64,000 nucleotides of DNA from Streptomyces sp. D2-8. GTDB taxonomy: Bacteria; Actinomycetota; Actinomycetes; Streptomycetales; Streptomycetaceae. The notes below the pieces were generated by a model. That model was not told where the DNA came from. It was given only the letters and a program-made list of their open reading frames with translations, and searched no databases. A program made the translations under genes and the position numbers. Below, one piece after another: positions 16,626 through 25,231 of the stretch. Every line of letters begins with the position of its first letter. Position 1 is the stretch's first letter. Location: positions 62,001 to 126,000 of the forward strand of contig NZ_JAAHBP010000004.1 of the NCBI RefSeq assembly GCF_023184515.1, in the 5' to 3' direction.

Positions 16626-17798
16626 ATGGGCATACGCGGGGAAGTACGCGGGCGGTGGGAGCGGGGGCGGGTACTCACGGCGGAGCATCCGCTCCTGGTC
16701 GACATCGGTGTCGCGCTGCTCGTCCAGGGCGCGATGACCATGCCGTTCCTCGTGCCGCGCGCGCCGGGGCTGCCGCCGGCGACCTGGGCCGCGTACGGGC
16801 TGAGCACCCTCACCGTCGTGCCCCTGGTCTGGCGCAGGCGCGCTCCCGTCGCCGTGCTGTTCGCGGTGCTGGCCGCCAACGCGCTGTACCGGCTGACCGT
16901 CGACGGGCCCGGGCAGCCGTTGCCCTACACCGGGCTGGTCGTCGCCTACACCATCGCCGCGCTGTCCGCCCCGCGCAAACGGCTCCTCACCGGGCTCGTG
17001 CTGGCGGTCGCCGTGCCGGTGGGGGTGTGGCTCAACACCCGGTCGGCGCGGGAACTGACCTTCTCGCTCTTCGTGTTCACCGCCGCCTATGTGTTCGGGC
17101 GGCTGACCGATGCCCGGCAGCGGACCCACCGTGTCGAGGCCGAACAGGCCGCGGCGCTCGAACGGGCCCGGATCGCACGGGAGATGCACGACATCCTGTC
17201 CCACGCCGTGAGCCTGATGGTCGTGCAGGCCGAGGCCGGTCCGGTGGCCGTGCGGACCGCGCCCGAGCGGGCCGAGGCCGCCTTCGACGCCATCTCCGCG
17301 ACCGGGCGGGACGCCATGGCGCAGTTGCGTCACATGCTGGGGGTACTGCGGGAGGACGGTGACCCGAACGACGGCACCGCCCCGCGCGAGCCGCAGCCCG
17401 GGCTCGCCGCGTTGCCCCGACTTCTCGACCGGGTGCGCGGCAGCGGGCTCGACGTGGCGTACCGGGCCGTGGGGGAGGCCCGGCCCGTTTCGGAAGCCGT
17501 CGGGGCCACCGTCTTCCGGGTGGTCCAGGAGGCCCTGACCAATACCCTCAAGCATGCGGACGCGCGTAGCGTACAGGTGCAATTGACCTACACAGATCGT
17601 GAGTTGGAGGTCTGCGTGAGCGATGACGGGAGCAGGCCGCGATCCGTGTCCCGTCGCGGCGGACACGGGCTCGTCGGGATCCGTGAGCGGGCCGGGACCC
17701 ACGGGGGCAGCGCGGTCGCCGGACCGGGAGCGGGCGGGCGCGGGTTCGAGGTGCGGGTGCGGATTCCCTTCTCCCCGACCGCGGAGGTGGGGTCGTGA
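16626..17798 (+). CDS. Sensor histidine kinase (NarL/HisKA_3 type)
   Basis: This is a 390-residue membrane kinase. Residues ~20-160 contain four to five transmembrane helices with almost no extracellular domain. The dimerisation helix carries the phospho-acceptor His (IAREMHDILSHAVSLMVVQ). The C-terminal HATPase_c domain has the N-box EALTNTLKHA, DDGS and GHGLVGIRERA. It phosphorylates the LuxR-type response regulator encoded next, whose GTG start overlaps this stop by four bases. Sensors of this build usually monitor membrane or envelope conditions. The signal is unknown. Confidence 0.93.
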   Translation: MGIRGEVRGRWERGRVLTAEHPLLVDIGVALLVQGAMTMPFLVPRAPGLPPATWAAYGLSTLTVVPLVWRRRAPVAVLFAVLAANALYRLTVDGPGQPLPYTGLVVAYTIAALSAPRKRLLTGLVLAVAVPVGVWLNTRSARELTFSLFVFTAAYVFGRLTDARQRTHRVEAEQAAALERARIAREMHDILSHAVSLMVVQAEAGPVAVRTAPERAEAAFDAISATGRDAMAQLRHMLGVLREDGDPNDGTAPREPQPGLAALPRLLDRVRGSGLDVAYRAVGEARPVSEAVGATVFRVVQEALTNTLKHADARSVQVQLTYTDRELEVCVSDDGSRPRSVSRRGGHGLVGIRERAGTHGGSAVAGPGAGGRGFEVRVRIPFSPTAEVGS

Positions 17799-18508
17799 CG
17801 ATCCGTGTCGTGGTCGCCGACGACCAGGAGCTCGTGCGCAGCGGCTTCGCGATGATCCTGGACGCGCAGCCGGACATCGAGGTCGTCGCCGAGGCGGGCG
17901 ACGGCGGCGAGGCCGTCGACGCGGTACGGCGGCACACGCCCGATGTGGCGCTGCTCGACATCCGGATGCCCCGCACGGACGGCATCGAGGCCTGCCGCGC
18001 GATCAGCGCGGCGAGCCGGTGCCGGACGGTGATGCTGACGACCTTCGACTCCGACGAGTACGTGTACGACGCGCTGCACGCGGGCGCGAGCGGCTTCCTG
18101 CTCAAGGACGTCCGCCGGGACGACCTCGTGCACGCCGTGCGGGTCGTCGCCCGGGGCGACTCGCTGCTCGCCCCCTCCGTCGCCCGGCGTCTGGTGGAGC
18201 AGTACACCCGGCCCGCAGCCGCCCGGGCCCGTCGGCCCGATCCCCGGCTGGACGCCCTGACCGCCCGGGAGCGCGAGACGCTGCTGCTGCTCGCGCGCGG
18301 CCTGTCGAACGCCGAGATCGCCGCCGAGCTGGTGGTCAGCGACCACACCGTCAAGACGCATGTCGGCAACGTGCTCTCGAAGCTGGGCCTCAGGGACCGG
18401 ATCCAGGCCGTGATCTGCGCCTACGAGACCGGACTCGTCGCGGCCGGGGATCCCCCGCCCGGGGGAGCGGTCCGGGCCGGTTCCTCCCCCGCGTCGGCGA
18501 GGAAGTGA
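17795..18508 (+). CDS. LuxR/NarL-family response regulator
   Basis: This is a 237-residue regulator. The receiver domain has the acidic pair VVADDQELVRSG, the phosphorylation Asp in VALLDIRMPRTDG, the Thr of TTFD and the Lys of LLKDV. The C-terminal LuxR HTH is LTARERETLLLLARGLSNAEIAAEL. The start is a GTG in a GTGA overlap with the kinase gene, so the two are translationally coupled partners. The target genes are unknown; the serine hydrolase gene downstream is a candidate by position only. Confidence 0.93.
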   Translation: MTIRVVVADDQELVRSGFAMILDAQPDIEVVAEAGDGGEAVDAVRRHTPDVALLDIRMPRTDGIEACRAISAASRCRTVMLTTFDSDEYVYDALHAGASGFLLKDVRRDDLVHAVRVVARGDSLLAPSVARRLVEQYTRPAAARARRPDPRLDALTARERETLLLLARGLSNAEIAAELVVSDHTVKTHVGNVLSKLGLRDRIQAVICAYETGLVAAGDPPPGGAVRAGSSPASARK

Positions 18509-18605
18509 CGCCGCAGGACCACCGGCGGGGGCGATCCGCGGAACGGCGCAGCTGCGGAGGATGAAGCCGTCACCTCAACGTCGGATCGCCTCACCGGAGT
18601 TCGCC

Positions 18606-19784
18606 ATGAAGACCCGCACCAGCCTCCTGACCGCCGCCGCCCTCGTCGTGGGAGTCGCCGTGGGGCCGTCCGTCCTCCCGGCGGCCGCTTCCGCCCCGGC
18701 CGCGTCCACCGCCGCGCGACCGGCCACGGGGCAGTCCCCGAACCCCGCCCTCGAAGCCGCCATCGCCGGACTGCCCACCTCCGACGCCACCGCCGCGCTC
18801 GTCCGGGTCGGCGGCACGGAGGGCAGCTGGCACGGCAGTTCGGGCGTGCACGATCTGCGGACCGGCCGGCCCGCAGATCCGGCCGGCCGCTTCCGCGCCG
18901 GATCCGTGACCAAGGTCTTCACCGCCGCGGTCGCCCTGCAACTGGCCGAGGAGGGACGGCTGGACCTCGACCGCAGCGCCCGCTCGTACCTGCCGGAGCT
19001 GATTCCCGCCTCGTACGGGGGCGTCACCGTCCGGCAGCTCCTCAACCACACGCACGGCATCCCGGCCCCGGACTTCCCCGGCACCACCGTCGAGGAGTGG
19101 TACGCGAACCGCTTCCGCGTCCACGACCCCCGGGACATGGTCCGCTCGGCGACGTCGAAGAAGCCCGAGTTCGCGCCGGGCGAGCGGCAGCACTACCTCA
19201 ATATCGGATACACCGTCGCCGGTCTGGTCATCGAGCGCGCCACCCGCGACTCGTACGAGCGTCAGCTCGCCCGGCGGGTGCTCGGGCCCCTGGGGCTGCG
19301 GGGCACCTCCTTCCCGGGGACGAACCCGCGCATCGCCGGGCCGCACAACCACGGCTACCAGACCATGCGGCTCGACGACGGCACGACCGGTCTCCGGGAC
19401 GTCTCCGCGTGGGGGTCCACGGACGCGTGGGCGGCCGGGAACATCGTCTCGACCACCGCGGACCTGGAGCGGTTCACCGGCGCCCTGTTCCGGGGGCGGA
19501 TCGTGCGCGGGCCGCTGCTCCAGGAGATGTTCACACTGCCGGAGGTGACCGACTTCAGGACCGGGAAGCCGGCCGCCTACTCCGCCGGTCTGTCCATGAA
19601 GGTGCTGGGCGGGCGCGAGGTCTGGGGCAAGACGGGCGGGCGCTGGGGCTACAACGCCGCCATCGCCTCCACCCGTGACGGCTCCCGCACCCTCGTCTAC
19701 AGCGTCAACTCCACCGACGCCAAGGGCCAGGACATGAACAGGACCGCCGAGGCCCTCATGGTGGCCACCTACGGCAGGCCGTAG
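18606..19784 (+). CDS. Secreted serine hydrolase (class C beta-lactamase / DD-peptidase fold)
   Basis: This is a 392-residue exported enzyme. The signal peptide is residues 1-30 (LLTAAALVVGVAVG, cleavage near AAASA). The active-site motifs of the family are SVTK (nucleophile Ser near residue 100), the YxN motif YLN in QHYLNIGYT, and GKTGGRWGY near the end in place of KTG. It probably acts on peptidoglycan-related or ester substrates outside the membrane. The start is the ATG at 18606, after CCGGAG. A second paralogue of the fold is at 37563-38819. Confidence 0.88.
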   Translation: MKTRTSLLTAAALVVGVAVGPSVLPAAASAPAASTAARPATGQSPNPALEAAIAGLPTSDATAALVRVGGTEGSWHGSSGVHDLRTGRPADPAGRFRAGSVTKVFTAAVALQLAEEGRLDLDRSARSYLPELIPASYGGVTVRQLLNHTHGIPAPDFPGTTVEEWYANRFRVHDPRDMVRSATSKKPEFAPGERQHYLNIGYTVAGLVIERATRDSYERQLARRVLGPLGLRGTSFPGTNPRIAGPHNHGYQTMRLDDGTTGLRDVSAWGSTDAWAAGNIVSTTADLERFTGALFRGRIVRGPLLQEMFTLPEVTDFRTGKPAAYSAGLSMKVLGGREVWGKTGGRWGYNAAIASTRDGSRTLVYSVNSTDAKGQDMNRTAEALMVATYGRP

Positions 19785-19789
19785 GCCGG

Positions 19790-20420
19790 CGATCAGTACG
19801 GCGACGACGACCGCGCCCGCCGCTGCCGGCCCCATCTTGGTGAGCATCGGGATGCCGACCACGGCGAGCCCGGCCAGCGCGATCACGACGGTGAGCCCGG
19901 CGAACACGACCGCGGAACCGGCCGTACCGACGGCGGTCCCGGTCGCCTCCTGCGGCGTACGGCCCCTGGCGCGCTCCTCCCGGTAGCGGGAGACGACGAA
20001 CAGCGCGCAGTCGATGCCGACGGCGAGGCCCAGCATCATCGCCAGGGTGCCGGTGGTCGTGGACAGGCCCAGAGCACTGGACAGGGCGAGGATCGTGGCC
20101 ATGCTGACGCCGACACCGACCACGGCCGTCAGCCGGGGCAGCCCGGCGGCGGCCGGCGAGCCGAACGTGACCAGGAGCACGACGGCGGCGATCGCGACGC
20201 CGATCACCTCGGCCGTGCCGCCCGGCCCGCCCTCGGCGGCCGGCGCGGTACCGCCCGCCTCGACGGTCAGCCCGGCGTCCCGGGCCTGGTCGACGGCCAG
20301 CTCCAGATGGCTGCGGCAGGCGGCGGTGAGGTCATGGGCGCCGACCGTGTAGGTGACCGTCGCGAAGGCCGTCGTGCCGTCCTCGCTGATCGTCTTCGCC
20401 CGGAACGGGGCGACGGCGCT
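19790..20420 (-). pseudogene. MMPL/RND transporter fragment
   Basis: The minus-strand frame encodes the central part of an MMPL transporter: a short extracellular end (SEDGTTAFATVTYTVGAH), then helices TAEVIGVAIAAVVLLVTFGS, GVGVSMATILALSSALGL, and the diagnostic LGLAVGIDCALFVVSRYREE. Both ends are missing: no start or N-terminal helix upstream, and the frame runs without a stop into antisense of the serine hydrolase gene. About 210 of the usual ~700 residues remain. It begins six bases past the hydrolase stop, consistent with a deletion that joined the two. Confidence 0.78.
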
Positions 20421-20564
20421 CGCCGTGCGCCAAGCCTGTCCGTGGGCGGGCGGTCCCGTCGTCGTGCGCCTGCCGACATTCCGCGGTACTCGGATACGCA
20501 GTCCGAACGGAGGGGCGTCTCCATCTCGGGTATGAGATTCCCGAGCCATCCGACGCCGCCTGTG

Positions 20565-20743
20565 CTACCTTGGCTGGTGTTGCAGTTTTGGTTCCCAGAG
20601 ACTTCGAGTGCTCTATCGACCTTTGTCGACGAGCACTCTTTTTGTTTCCGAGGATTTTCGGATCTCTCCGGAGGGTGATCATCACAGCGACCCCGAATCC
20701 GCAAAGTGCGGATCTCGGGTACTGCCCCCCAAGGGAGATACAC
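20565..20743 (+). promoter_or_regulatory. Leader region of the second csp gene with two hairpins
   Basis: The segment has a possible -10 (TACCTT near 20568). A hairpin GAGTGCTC (20606-20613) / GAGCACTC (20631-20638) is followed directly by five T residues, like an intrinsic terminator. The conserved element GGGTGATCATCACAGCGACC is at 20673-20692. A second hairpin lies at 20692-20719 (CCCGA-ATCCGC paired with GCGGAT-CTCGGG). The RBS AAGGGAG precedes the ATG. The element order matches the first csp leader. Confidence 0.62.
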
Positions 20744-20947
20744 ATGGCAACTGGCACCGTGAAGTGGTTCAACGCGGAAAAGGGCTTCGGCTTCATCGAG
20801 CAGGAGGGTGGCGGCCCGGACGTGTTCGCCCACTACTCGAACATCGCCACCTCCGGCTTCCGCGAGCTTCAGGAAGGCCAGAAGGTTACCTTCGACGTCA
20901 CGCAGGGCCAGAAGGGCCCGCAGGCCGAGAACATCGTTCCCGCCTGA
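20744..20947 (+). CDS. Cold-shock domain protein (CspA family, copy 2)
   Basis: This is a 67-residue cold-shock domain with intact RNP-1 (KGFGFIEQ) and RNP-2 (VFAHYSNI). Compared with copy 1 it has EQEGGGPD for EQDGGGAD and conservative changes such as TFDVTQGQ for SFDIAQGQ. It has the same module order as copy 1: terminator-like hairpin, then a DEAD-box helicase. The leader contains a hairpin with a U-run, so transcription may be attenuated before the ORF. The likely role is RNA chaperoning under cold or growth-phase stress. Confidence 0.95.
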   Translation: MATGTVKWFNAEKGFGFIEQEGGGPDVFAHYSNIATSGFRELQEGQKVTFDVTQGQKGPQAENIVPA

Positions 20948-20968
20948 CGCGTACGCGAATGCCCTGAA

Positions 20969-21001
20969 CCGGGGCCTGCACCCTCGCGGTGCGGGCCCCG
21001 G
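20969..21001 (+). terminator. Hairpin between csp copy 2 and the helicase
   Basis: Arms 20969-20982 and 20988-21001 pair with one G-U wobble, and CTCGTTTT follows. The position matches that of the hairpin after csp copy 1. Confidence 0.75.
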
Positions 21002-21099
21002 CTCGTTTTGCTCTGCTCCGGCTCAACTCTTGCGAATCCTGCGGCTCTTCGGCGCCGCCGCGCATTCCTCGACGCGTGCCGCATCGAGGAAGGTTCCTC

Positions 21100-22548
21100 T
21101 TGGACCGCACTGCTCGCAAGAACAACAACTCCTCCCACTCCCGTGGCAACGGGTTCCGGTCCCGTAAGTCGGGCGGCGGGAGCACCGCTTCCCGTCCGGC
21201 GGGCGGCGGCCGCGGTGGGCGCCGCCCCGCCCCCAGCCGGGAATTCACACCGCCCGTCACCGTCACCCCGGCGCTGCCGGCCGTCGAGGCGTTCGACGAC
21301 CTCGACCTGCCCGAGCGGCTGCTGGCCGCGCTGCGCGCCGAGGGGCTGACCGCGCCGTTCCCGATCCAGGCGGCGACGCTGCCGAACTCACTGGCCGGCC
21401 GGGACGTCCTCGGCCGTGGCCGCACCGGCTCCGGCAAGACCCTGGCCTTCGGCCTCGCCCTGCTGGCCCGCGTCGACGGGCAGCGCGCCGAGGCCCGGCA
21501 GCCCCTGGCCCTCGTCCTCGTGCCCACGCGCGAGCTGGCCCAGCAGGTCACCGACGCCCTCACCCCCTTCGCCCGCGCGCTGCGGCTGCGGCTCGCCACG
21601 GTGGTCGGCGGCATGCCGATCGGCCGGCAGGCGAACGCGCTGCGCACCGGCGCCGAGGTCGTCGTCGCGACGCCCGGCCGGCTCAAGGACCTCATAGACC
21701 GAGGCGACTGCCGCCTGGACCACGTCGACATCACCGTCCTCGACGAGGCCGACCAGATGACCGACATGGGCTTCATGCCGCAGGTCACCGCCCTGCTCGA
21801 CCAGGTGCGCCCCGGCGGCCAGCGGATGCTGTTCTCGGCCACCCTGGACCGCAACGTCGACCGGCTGGTCCGCACCTACCTGCACGACCCGGTGGTCCAC
21901 TCCGTCGACCCCTCCGCGGGCGCCGTCACCACGATGGAGCACCACCTGCTGCACGTGGAGGACGACGACAAGCACGCCACCACGACCCGGATCGCCGCCC
22001 GCGACGGACGCGTGATCATGTTCCTGGACACCAAGCACGCCGCCGACCGGCTGGCCAAGAAGCTGCTGGCCGTCGGCGTGCGCGCGATGGCCCTGCACGG
22101 CGGCAAGTCCCAGTCCCAGCGGACCAGGACCCTGGCCCGCTTCAAGGACGGTCAGGTCTCGGTCCTGGTGGCCACCAACGTCGCCGCCCGCGGCATCCAC
22201 GTCGACAACCTCGACCTCGTCGTCAACGTGGACCCGCCCGGCGACCACAAGGACTACCTGCACCGCGGCGGCCGTACCGCGCGGGCCGGCGAGTCCGGCA
22301 CCGTGGTCACGCTCGTCCTGCCCCACCAGCGCCGCGAGATGACCCGGCTGATGGCCGACGCCGGCATCACCCCGCAGGTCACCCGGGTCCGCTCGGGCGA
22401 GGACGAACTGAGCCGCATCACCGGGGCGCAGGAGCCCTCGGGCGTGCCCGTCGTCCTCACCCCGCCGGCCGCCGAGAAGCCCCCCGCGCGCACGGGTTCC
22501 GCCCCGAACGCACGGCGGGGCAGGCCGTCCCGGGGCCGCCGCCGCTGA
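21100..22548 (+). CDS. DEAD-box RNA helicase (copy 2)
   Basis: This is a 482-residue RNA helicase with the full motif set: PFPIQAATLP, GRTGSGKT, PTRELAQQ, VLDEADQM, FSATLD, RGGRTARAG. The basic, Gly/Ser-rich N-terminal tail (KNNNSSHSRGNGFRS) and a short basic C-terminal tail differ from copy 1. The best start is a TTG at 21100, because a GAGGAAGG site sits at the same distance as before the ATG of copy 1; the frame upstream overlaps the csp terminator. It was probably produced, with csp, by duplication of the 6.4-8.3 kb module. Confidence 0.93.
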   Translation: MDRTARKNNNSSHSRGNGFRSRKSGGGSTASRPAGGGRGGRRPAPSREFTPPVTVTPALPAVEAFDDLDLPERLLAALRAEGLTAPFPIQAATLPNSLAGRDVLGRGRTGSGKTLAFGLALLARVDGQRAEARQPLALVLVPTRELAQQVTDALTPFARALRLRLATVVGGMPIGRQANALRTGAEVVVATPGRLKDLIDRGDCRLDHVDITVLDEADQMTDMGFMPQVTALLDQVRPGGQRMLFSATLDRNVDRLVRTYLHDPVVHSVDPSAGAVTTMEHHLLHVEDDDKHATTTRIAARDGRVIMFLDTKHAADRLAKKLLAVGVRAMALHGGKSQSQRTRTLARFKDGQVSVLVATNVAARGIHVDNLDLVVNVDPPGDHKDYLHRGGRTARAGESGTVVTLVLPHQRREMTRLMADAGITPQVTRVRSGEDELSRITGAQEPSGVPVVLTPPAAEKPPARTGSAPNARRGRPSRGRRR

Positions 22549-22572
22549 ACCGGCCGCCGAGCCCTGGCTATG

Positions 22573-22870
22573 GCCCGGCGACAGCCGCAGCACCGTGCCC
22601 TCCCCGTTCGACGAGACGAGCAGGGAGCCGTCCGGTGCCGCGGCGAGGCCCGCGAAGCGAGGCGCCAGGCCGGGGCCGCCGTGGGCGAAGAGGGCCGGAT
22701 CGGGGCGGTGGTCGACGCCCGGCGGCAGGCCCACCGCCAGGTCCTCGGCTTCGACGCGGCGCTCGCCCGTGGTCAGGGACACCGACCAGAGTCTGCGGTG
22801 CTCGGTGTCCACGGTGAACAGGTCGTCGCCGTGGACGGCGAGGCCCTGCGGGGCGTCCAGGGAGAGACCG
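22573..22870 (-). pseudogene. C-terminal fragment of a six-bladed beta-propeller (NHL / sugar-dehydrogenase-like) protein
   Basis: On the minus strand the frame reads PPGLSLDAPQGLAVHGDDLF, then TVDTEHRRLWSVSL, DLAVGLPPGV and AAAPDGSLLVSSNGEGTVLR. This is the repeating blade pattern of SMP-30/NHL or glucose-dehydrogenase-like propellers. There is no plausible start, and the frame runs on into antisense of the helicase gene without a stop. Roughly 100 residues survive. It lies between the helicase and the GH30 gene, another broken piece in this part of the window. Confidence 0.6.
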
Positions 22871-22944
22871 GGCGGCGCGCGGCGCCCCCGGCTTCGCGGC
22901 CGGTTGGGCAGCGGTGCCGGGGGCGTCGAGGGCTGGGCGGGACG

Positions 22945-25002
22945 TCAGCTGCCCGTCACGTCGGTGATCTTCCAGCGCTGGTTGGAGCCCGAGTTCGGCT
23001 GCCAGACGCCCACCGGGGCGCCGTCGTTCGTGGACTGGCCTCCGACATCAGGGAGTTGGCCGGTCGCCGCGTTCACGAGCGTCCATGTGCCGTCGCCGGT
23101 CGAGGACGCGATCCACTGCGCGGCGTCGTCGCGGCGGCCCTCGTCGGGTTCGGCGACCAGGGCGCCGTCGCGGATGGCCAGGCGCTTGTCCGCGCCGGTC
23201 TCGGTGAGGACGTAGCGCTTGCGGTTGTCCTCACCGCGGATCTGCTCCACCCGCCACTGCTGACCACTGGGGTCGGACGCGTTCGGGGTCTTGATGACCA
23301 GGCCCGTGCCGTTGCCGGCGAGGGTGAGGTCCTTGCCGCTCTGGACACCGGTCAGGCGGTAGGTGTGCCCCTTGCGCAGTTCCGCCGCGTCCTTGGCGAC
23401 ACCGGAGACGCCCTTGACGAGGAACGACGTCACCGACTGCGCGGGCACCGAGAGCGTGGCCTGCTTGCCGGTGACGCGGACGGGCTTCTGCTTCTCCAGC
23501 TTGCCGTCGGCGCTGGTCACCACCGGGGTGACCGTGGCACGGGAGGAGACCCGGCCGAACTTCGACAGGTCGAGCGTGACCTCACGCGCCTCGGTGGCGC
23601 TGTTGACGTGGACGACGGTCGCCGCGTCGCCCTTGCGGGAGACCGCCGCGGTGCTGGACGTGTCGTTCGTCTTGATCAGCCGGTCGCCGGGCTTGATGAA
23701 GTGCGTGAAGTTGCGGGCCGTGTCGAACTTGGTGTTGGTGTAGATCGGGCAGGACTTCAGGGTGTCCTTCGAGGTGCAGCTGAACGGAAGCTGGATCTCG
23801 CCCCAGTTGCCGCCCTTGGCGGACTCCCCGCCCGGCTTCATGTTGTCGTAGTCCTCGACGGGCTGCCAGAACACCCAGGCCTTGGGCTCCAGTTCCCGCA
23901 GGTCGTCGACCATGCGCTGGGCGAGGCCCAGGCCCGGCCGCATGTCCGTGAAGCTCTGGCCGTCGCCCCAGTCGCCCTCGACCTCGCTCATCCACAGCGG
24001 CTTGTCGGCGGCCTTGGCCAGGTCGCGGACGGTGGTGCGCTGGCCGGTGCCGTAGGTGTGGACGTTCATCTGGCCGACGAGGTCACGCACCTCCTGGGGG
24101 TAGGAGTTCCAGTTCGTGGCGAACGTGCCTGGGTTCGTCTCGTCCATCGCGGATATGTCCGCGTCCGACCGGGACTTCTTCAGGACCGGGGCCAGCGCGC
24201 GGATCACCTTCTGCTGGAGTTCCGGGCCGATGTGGGCGCCCTCCTGGCGGCCGCCGGTCGGCTCGCCGTCCGGGCCGAGCTTGGTGCCCCAGTAGTTGGT
24301 GTTCGGCTCGTTGAACGGGTCCAGGGTGTCGACCTTGATGCCGTGCGCCTTCTCCAGCCGCTCGGTCGCGCCCACCAGGTACTTGGCGAAGTCCTCCACG
24401 GACTCCGGCTTGAGCTGGTCCTTGCCCGCGTCGAAGTTCCCGGAGACGTAGCCGCTCTCGGTCATGAACCAGGGCGGGGAGTTGCTGAAGGTCTCCCAGT
24501 GGGTGATGTCCTTCTTGATGCGGTCGACCCACCAGCGCTGCGTCTTGTCGGCGTTCTTGTTCCAGTCCGCCGGGTCGTCCGCGTTCCACCAGTCGACGTC
24601 CTCGCGGGTGGTGCCCGCCGGGGCCTTCCACCAGCCCTCGACCGCGCCGCCGGCCCGCAGGTAGTCCTTGACGTCGGGGGCGTTGCCGCCGCCGATGTTG
24701 TAGCGGGCGATGTTCAGGTTCAGACCGTCGTCGCCGAAGAGGAGCTTGTAGAGCTTCTCGCGCACCGCGGGCGGGTAGTCGCCGGTGGCGTTGGCGAACC
24801 AGACCAGGCTCGTGCCCCAGCCCTCGAACTTCTCACCCGAGTAGGAGGGGTCGGGCCGGACGGTGACGCCGGCCGCGGCGGCACCGGCAGCGTCCGTCTC
24901 GGCGTGCGCGGCGGGCAGGGTGGCGGTGGCCAGGACGGTTCCGGTCGCCAAGGTGACGCCGACGGCCCCGAGGAGCCTTCTCTTGCGGGTGCGGTGTGCC
25001 AT
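22945..25002 (-). CDS. Secreted GH30 glycosidase (endo-beta-1,6-galactanase-like) with ricin-type lectin domain
   Basis: This is a 685-residue extracellular enzyme. The signal peptide is residues 1-34 (cleavage after AAHA). The (beta/alpha)8 catalytic domain of the GH30 type has the acid/base Glu in LDPFNEPN (near residue 232) and a nucleophile Glu in PLWMSEVEGDW (near 340). A beta-sandwich follows, then a C-terminal ricin-B/CBM13-like domain (~545-685, QQWRVEQI and NQRWKITDV repeats). The closest described activity for this architecture is endo-beta-1,6-galactanase acting on arabinogalactan side chains. The divergent LacI regulator and the palindrome at 25117-25132 suggest sugar-induced expression. 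Confidence 0.85.
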   Translation of the reverse strand: MAHRTRKRRLLGAVGVTLATGTVLATATLPAAHAETDAAGAAAAGVTVRPDPSYSGEKFEGWGTSLVWFANATGDYPPAVREKLYKLLFGDDGLNLNIARYNIGGGNAPDVKDYLRAGGAVEGWWKAPAGTTREDVDWWNADDPADWNKNADKTQRWWVDRIKKDITHWETFSNSPPWFMTESGYVSGNFDAGKDQLKPESVEDFAKYLVGATERLEKAHGIKVDTLDPFNEPNTNYWGTKLGPDGEPTGGRQEGAHIGPELQQKVIRALAPVLKKSRSDADISAMDETNPGTFATNWNSYPQEVRDLVGQMNVHTYGTGQRTTVRDLAKAADKPLWMSEVEGDWGDGQSFTDMRPGLGLAQRMVDDLRELEPKAWVFWQPVEDYDNMKPGGESAKGGNWGEIQLPFSCTSKDTLKSCPIYTNTKFDTARNFTHFIKPGDRLIKTNDTSSTAAVSRKGDAATVVHVNSATEAREVTLDLSKFGRVSSRATVTPVVTSADGKLEKQKPVRVTGKQATLSVPAQSVTSFLVKGVSGVAKDAAELRKGHTYRLTGVQSGKDLTLAGNGTGLVIKTPNASDPSGQQWRVEQIRGEDNRKRYVLTETGADKRLAIRDGALVAEPDEGRRDDAAQWIASSTGDGTWTLVNAATGQLPDVGGQSTNDGAPVGVWQPNSGSNQRWKITDVTGS

Positions 25003-25116
25003 CTCGAGTACTCCAGCTCTTCTGCGTGCCGCGCGTCCCGGCGGACGCAGAGATCGGGGCCTACGTGGTGCGACTGGTGCGGATCTGGCGCCTTCTCGTA
25101 CGATTTCGACTAGGGA

Positions 25117-25132
25117 ATGTTTACGTAAACAT
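25117..25132. promoter_or_regulatory. LacI-type operator palindrome
   Basis: ATGTTTACGTAAACAT is a perfect 16-bp palindrome with a central CG, the standard form of a LacI/GalR-family operator. It lies in the 229-base gap between the divergent GH30 and LacI genes, 115 bases upstream of the GH30 start and 100 bases upstream of the lacI-type start. Confidence 0.85.
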
Positions 25133-25231
25133 CCGTTGGCGGGATGTCTACACTGTCCGAATCTCAGGGGTCAAGGACTCGTTCCGGACCGAAAATTGCG
25201 CCGGGTGCGCGGCGAGGGGAACGAGGGGCAG

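Noticed and set aside
22570..25113. 847-codon open frame antisense to the GH30 gene
   Set aside because: The GH30 frame has signal peptide, catalytic Glu residues and lectin domain; the opposite frame has nothing recognisable.
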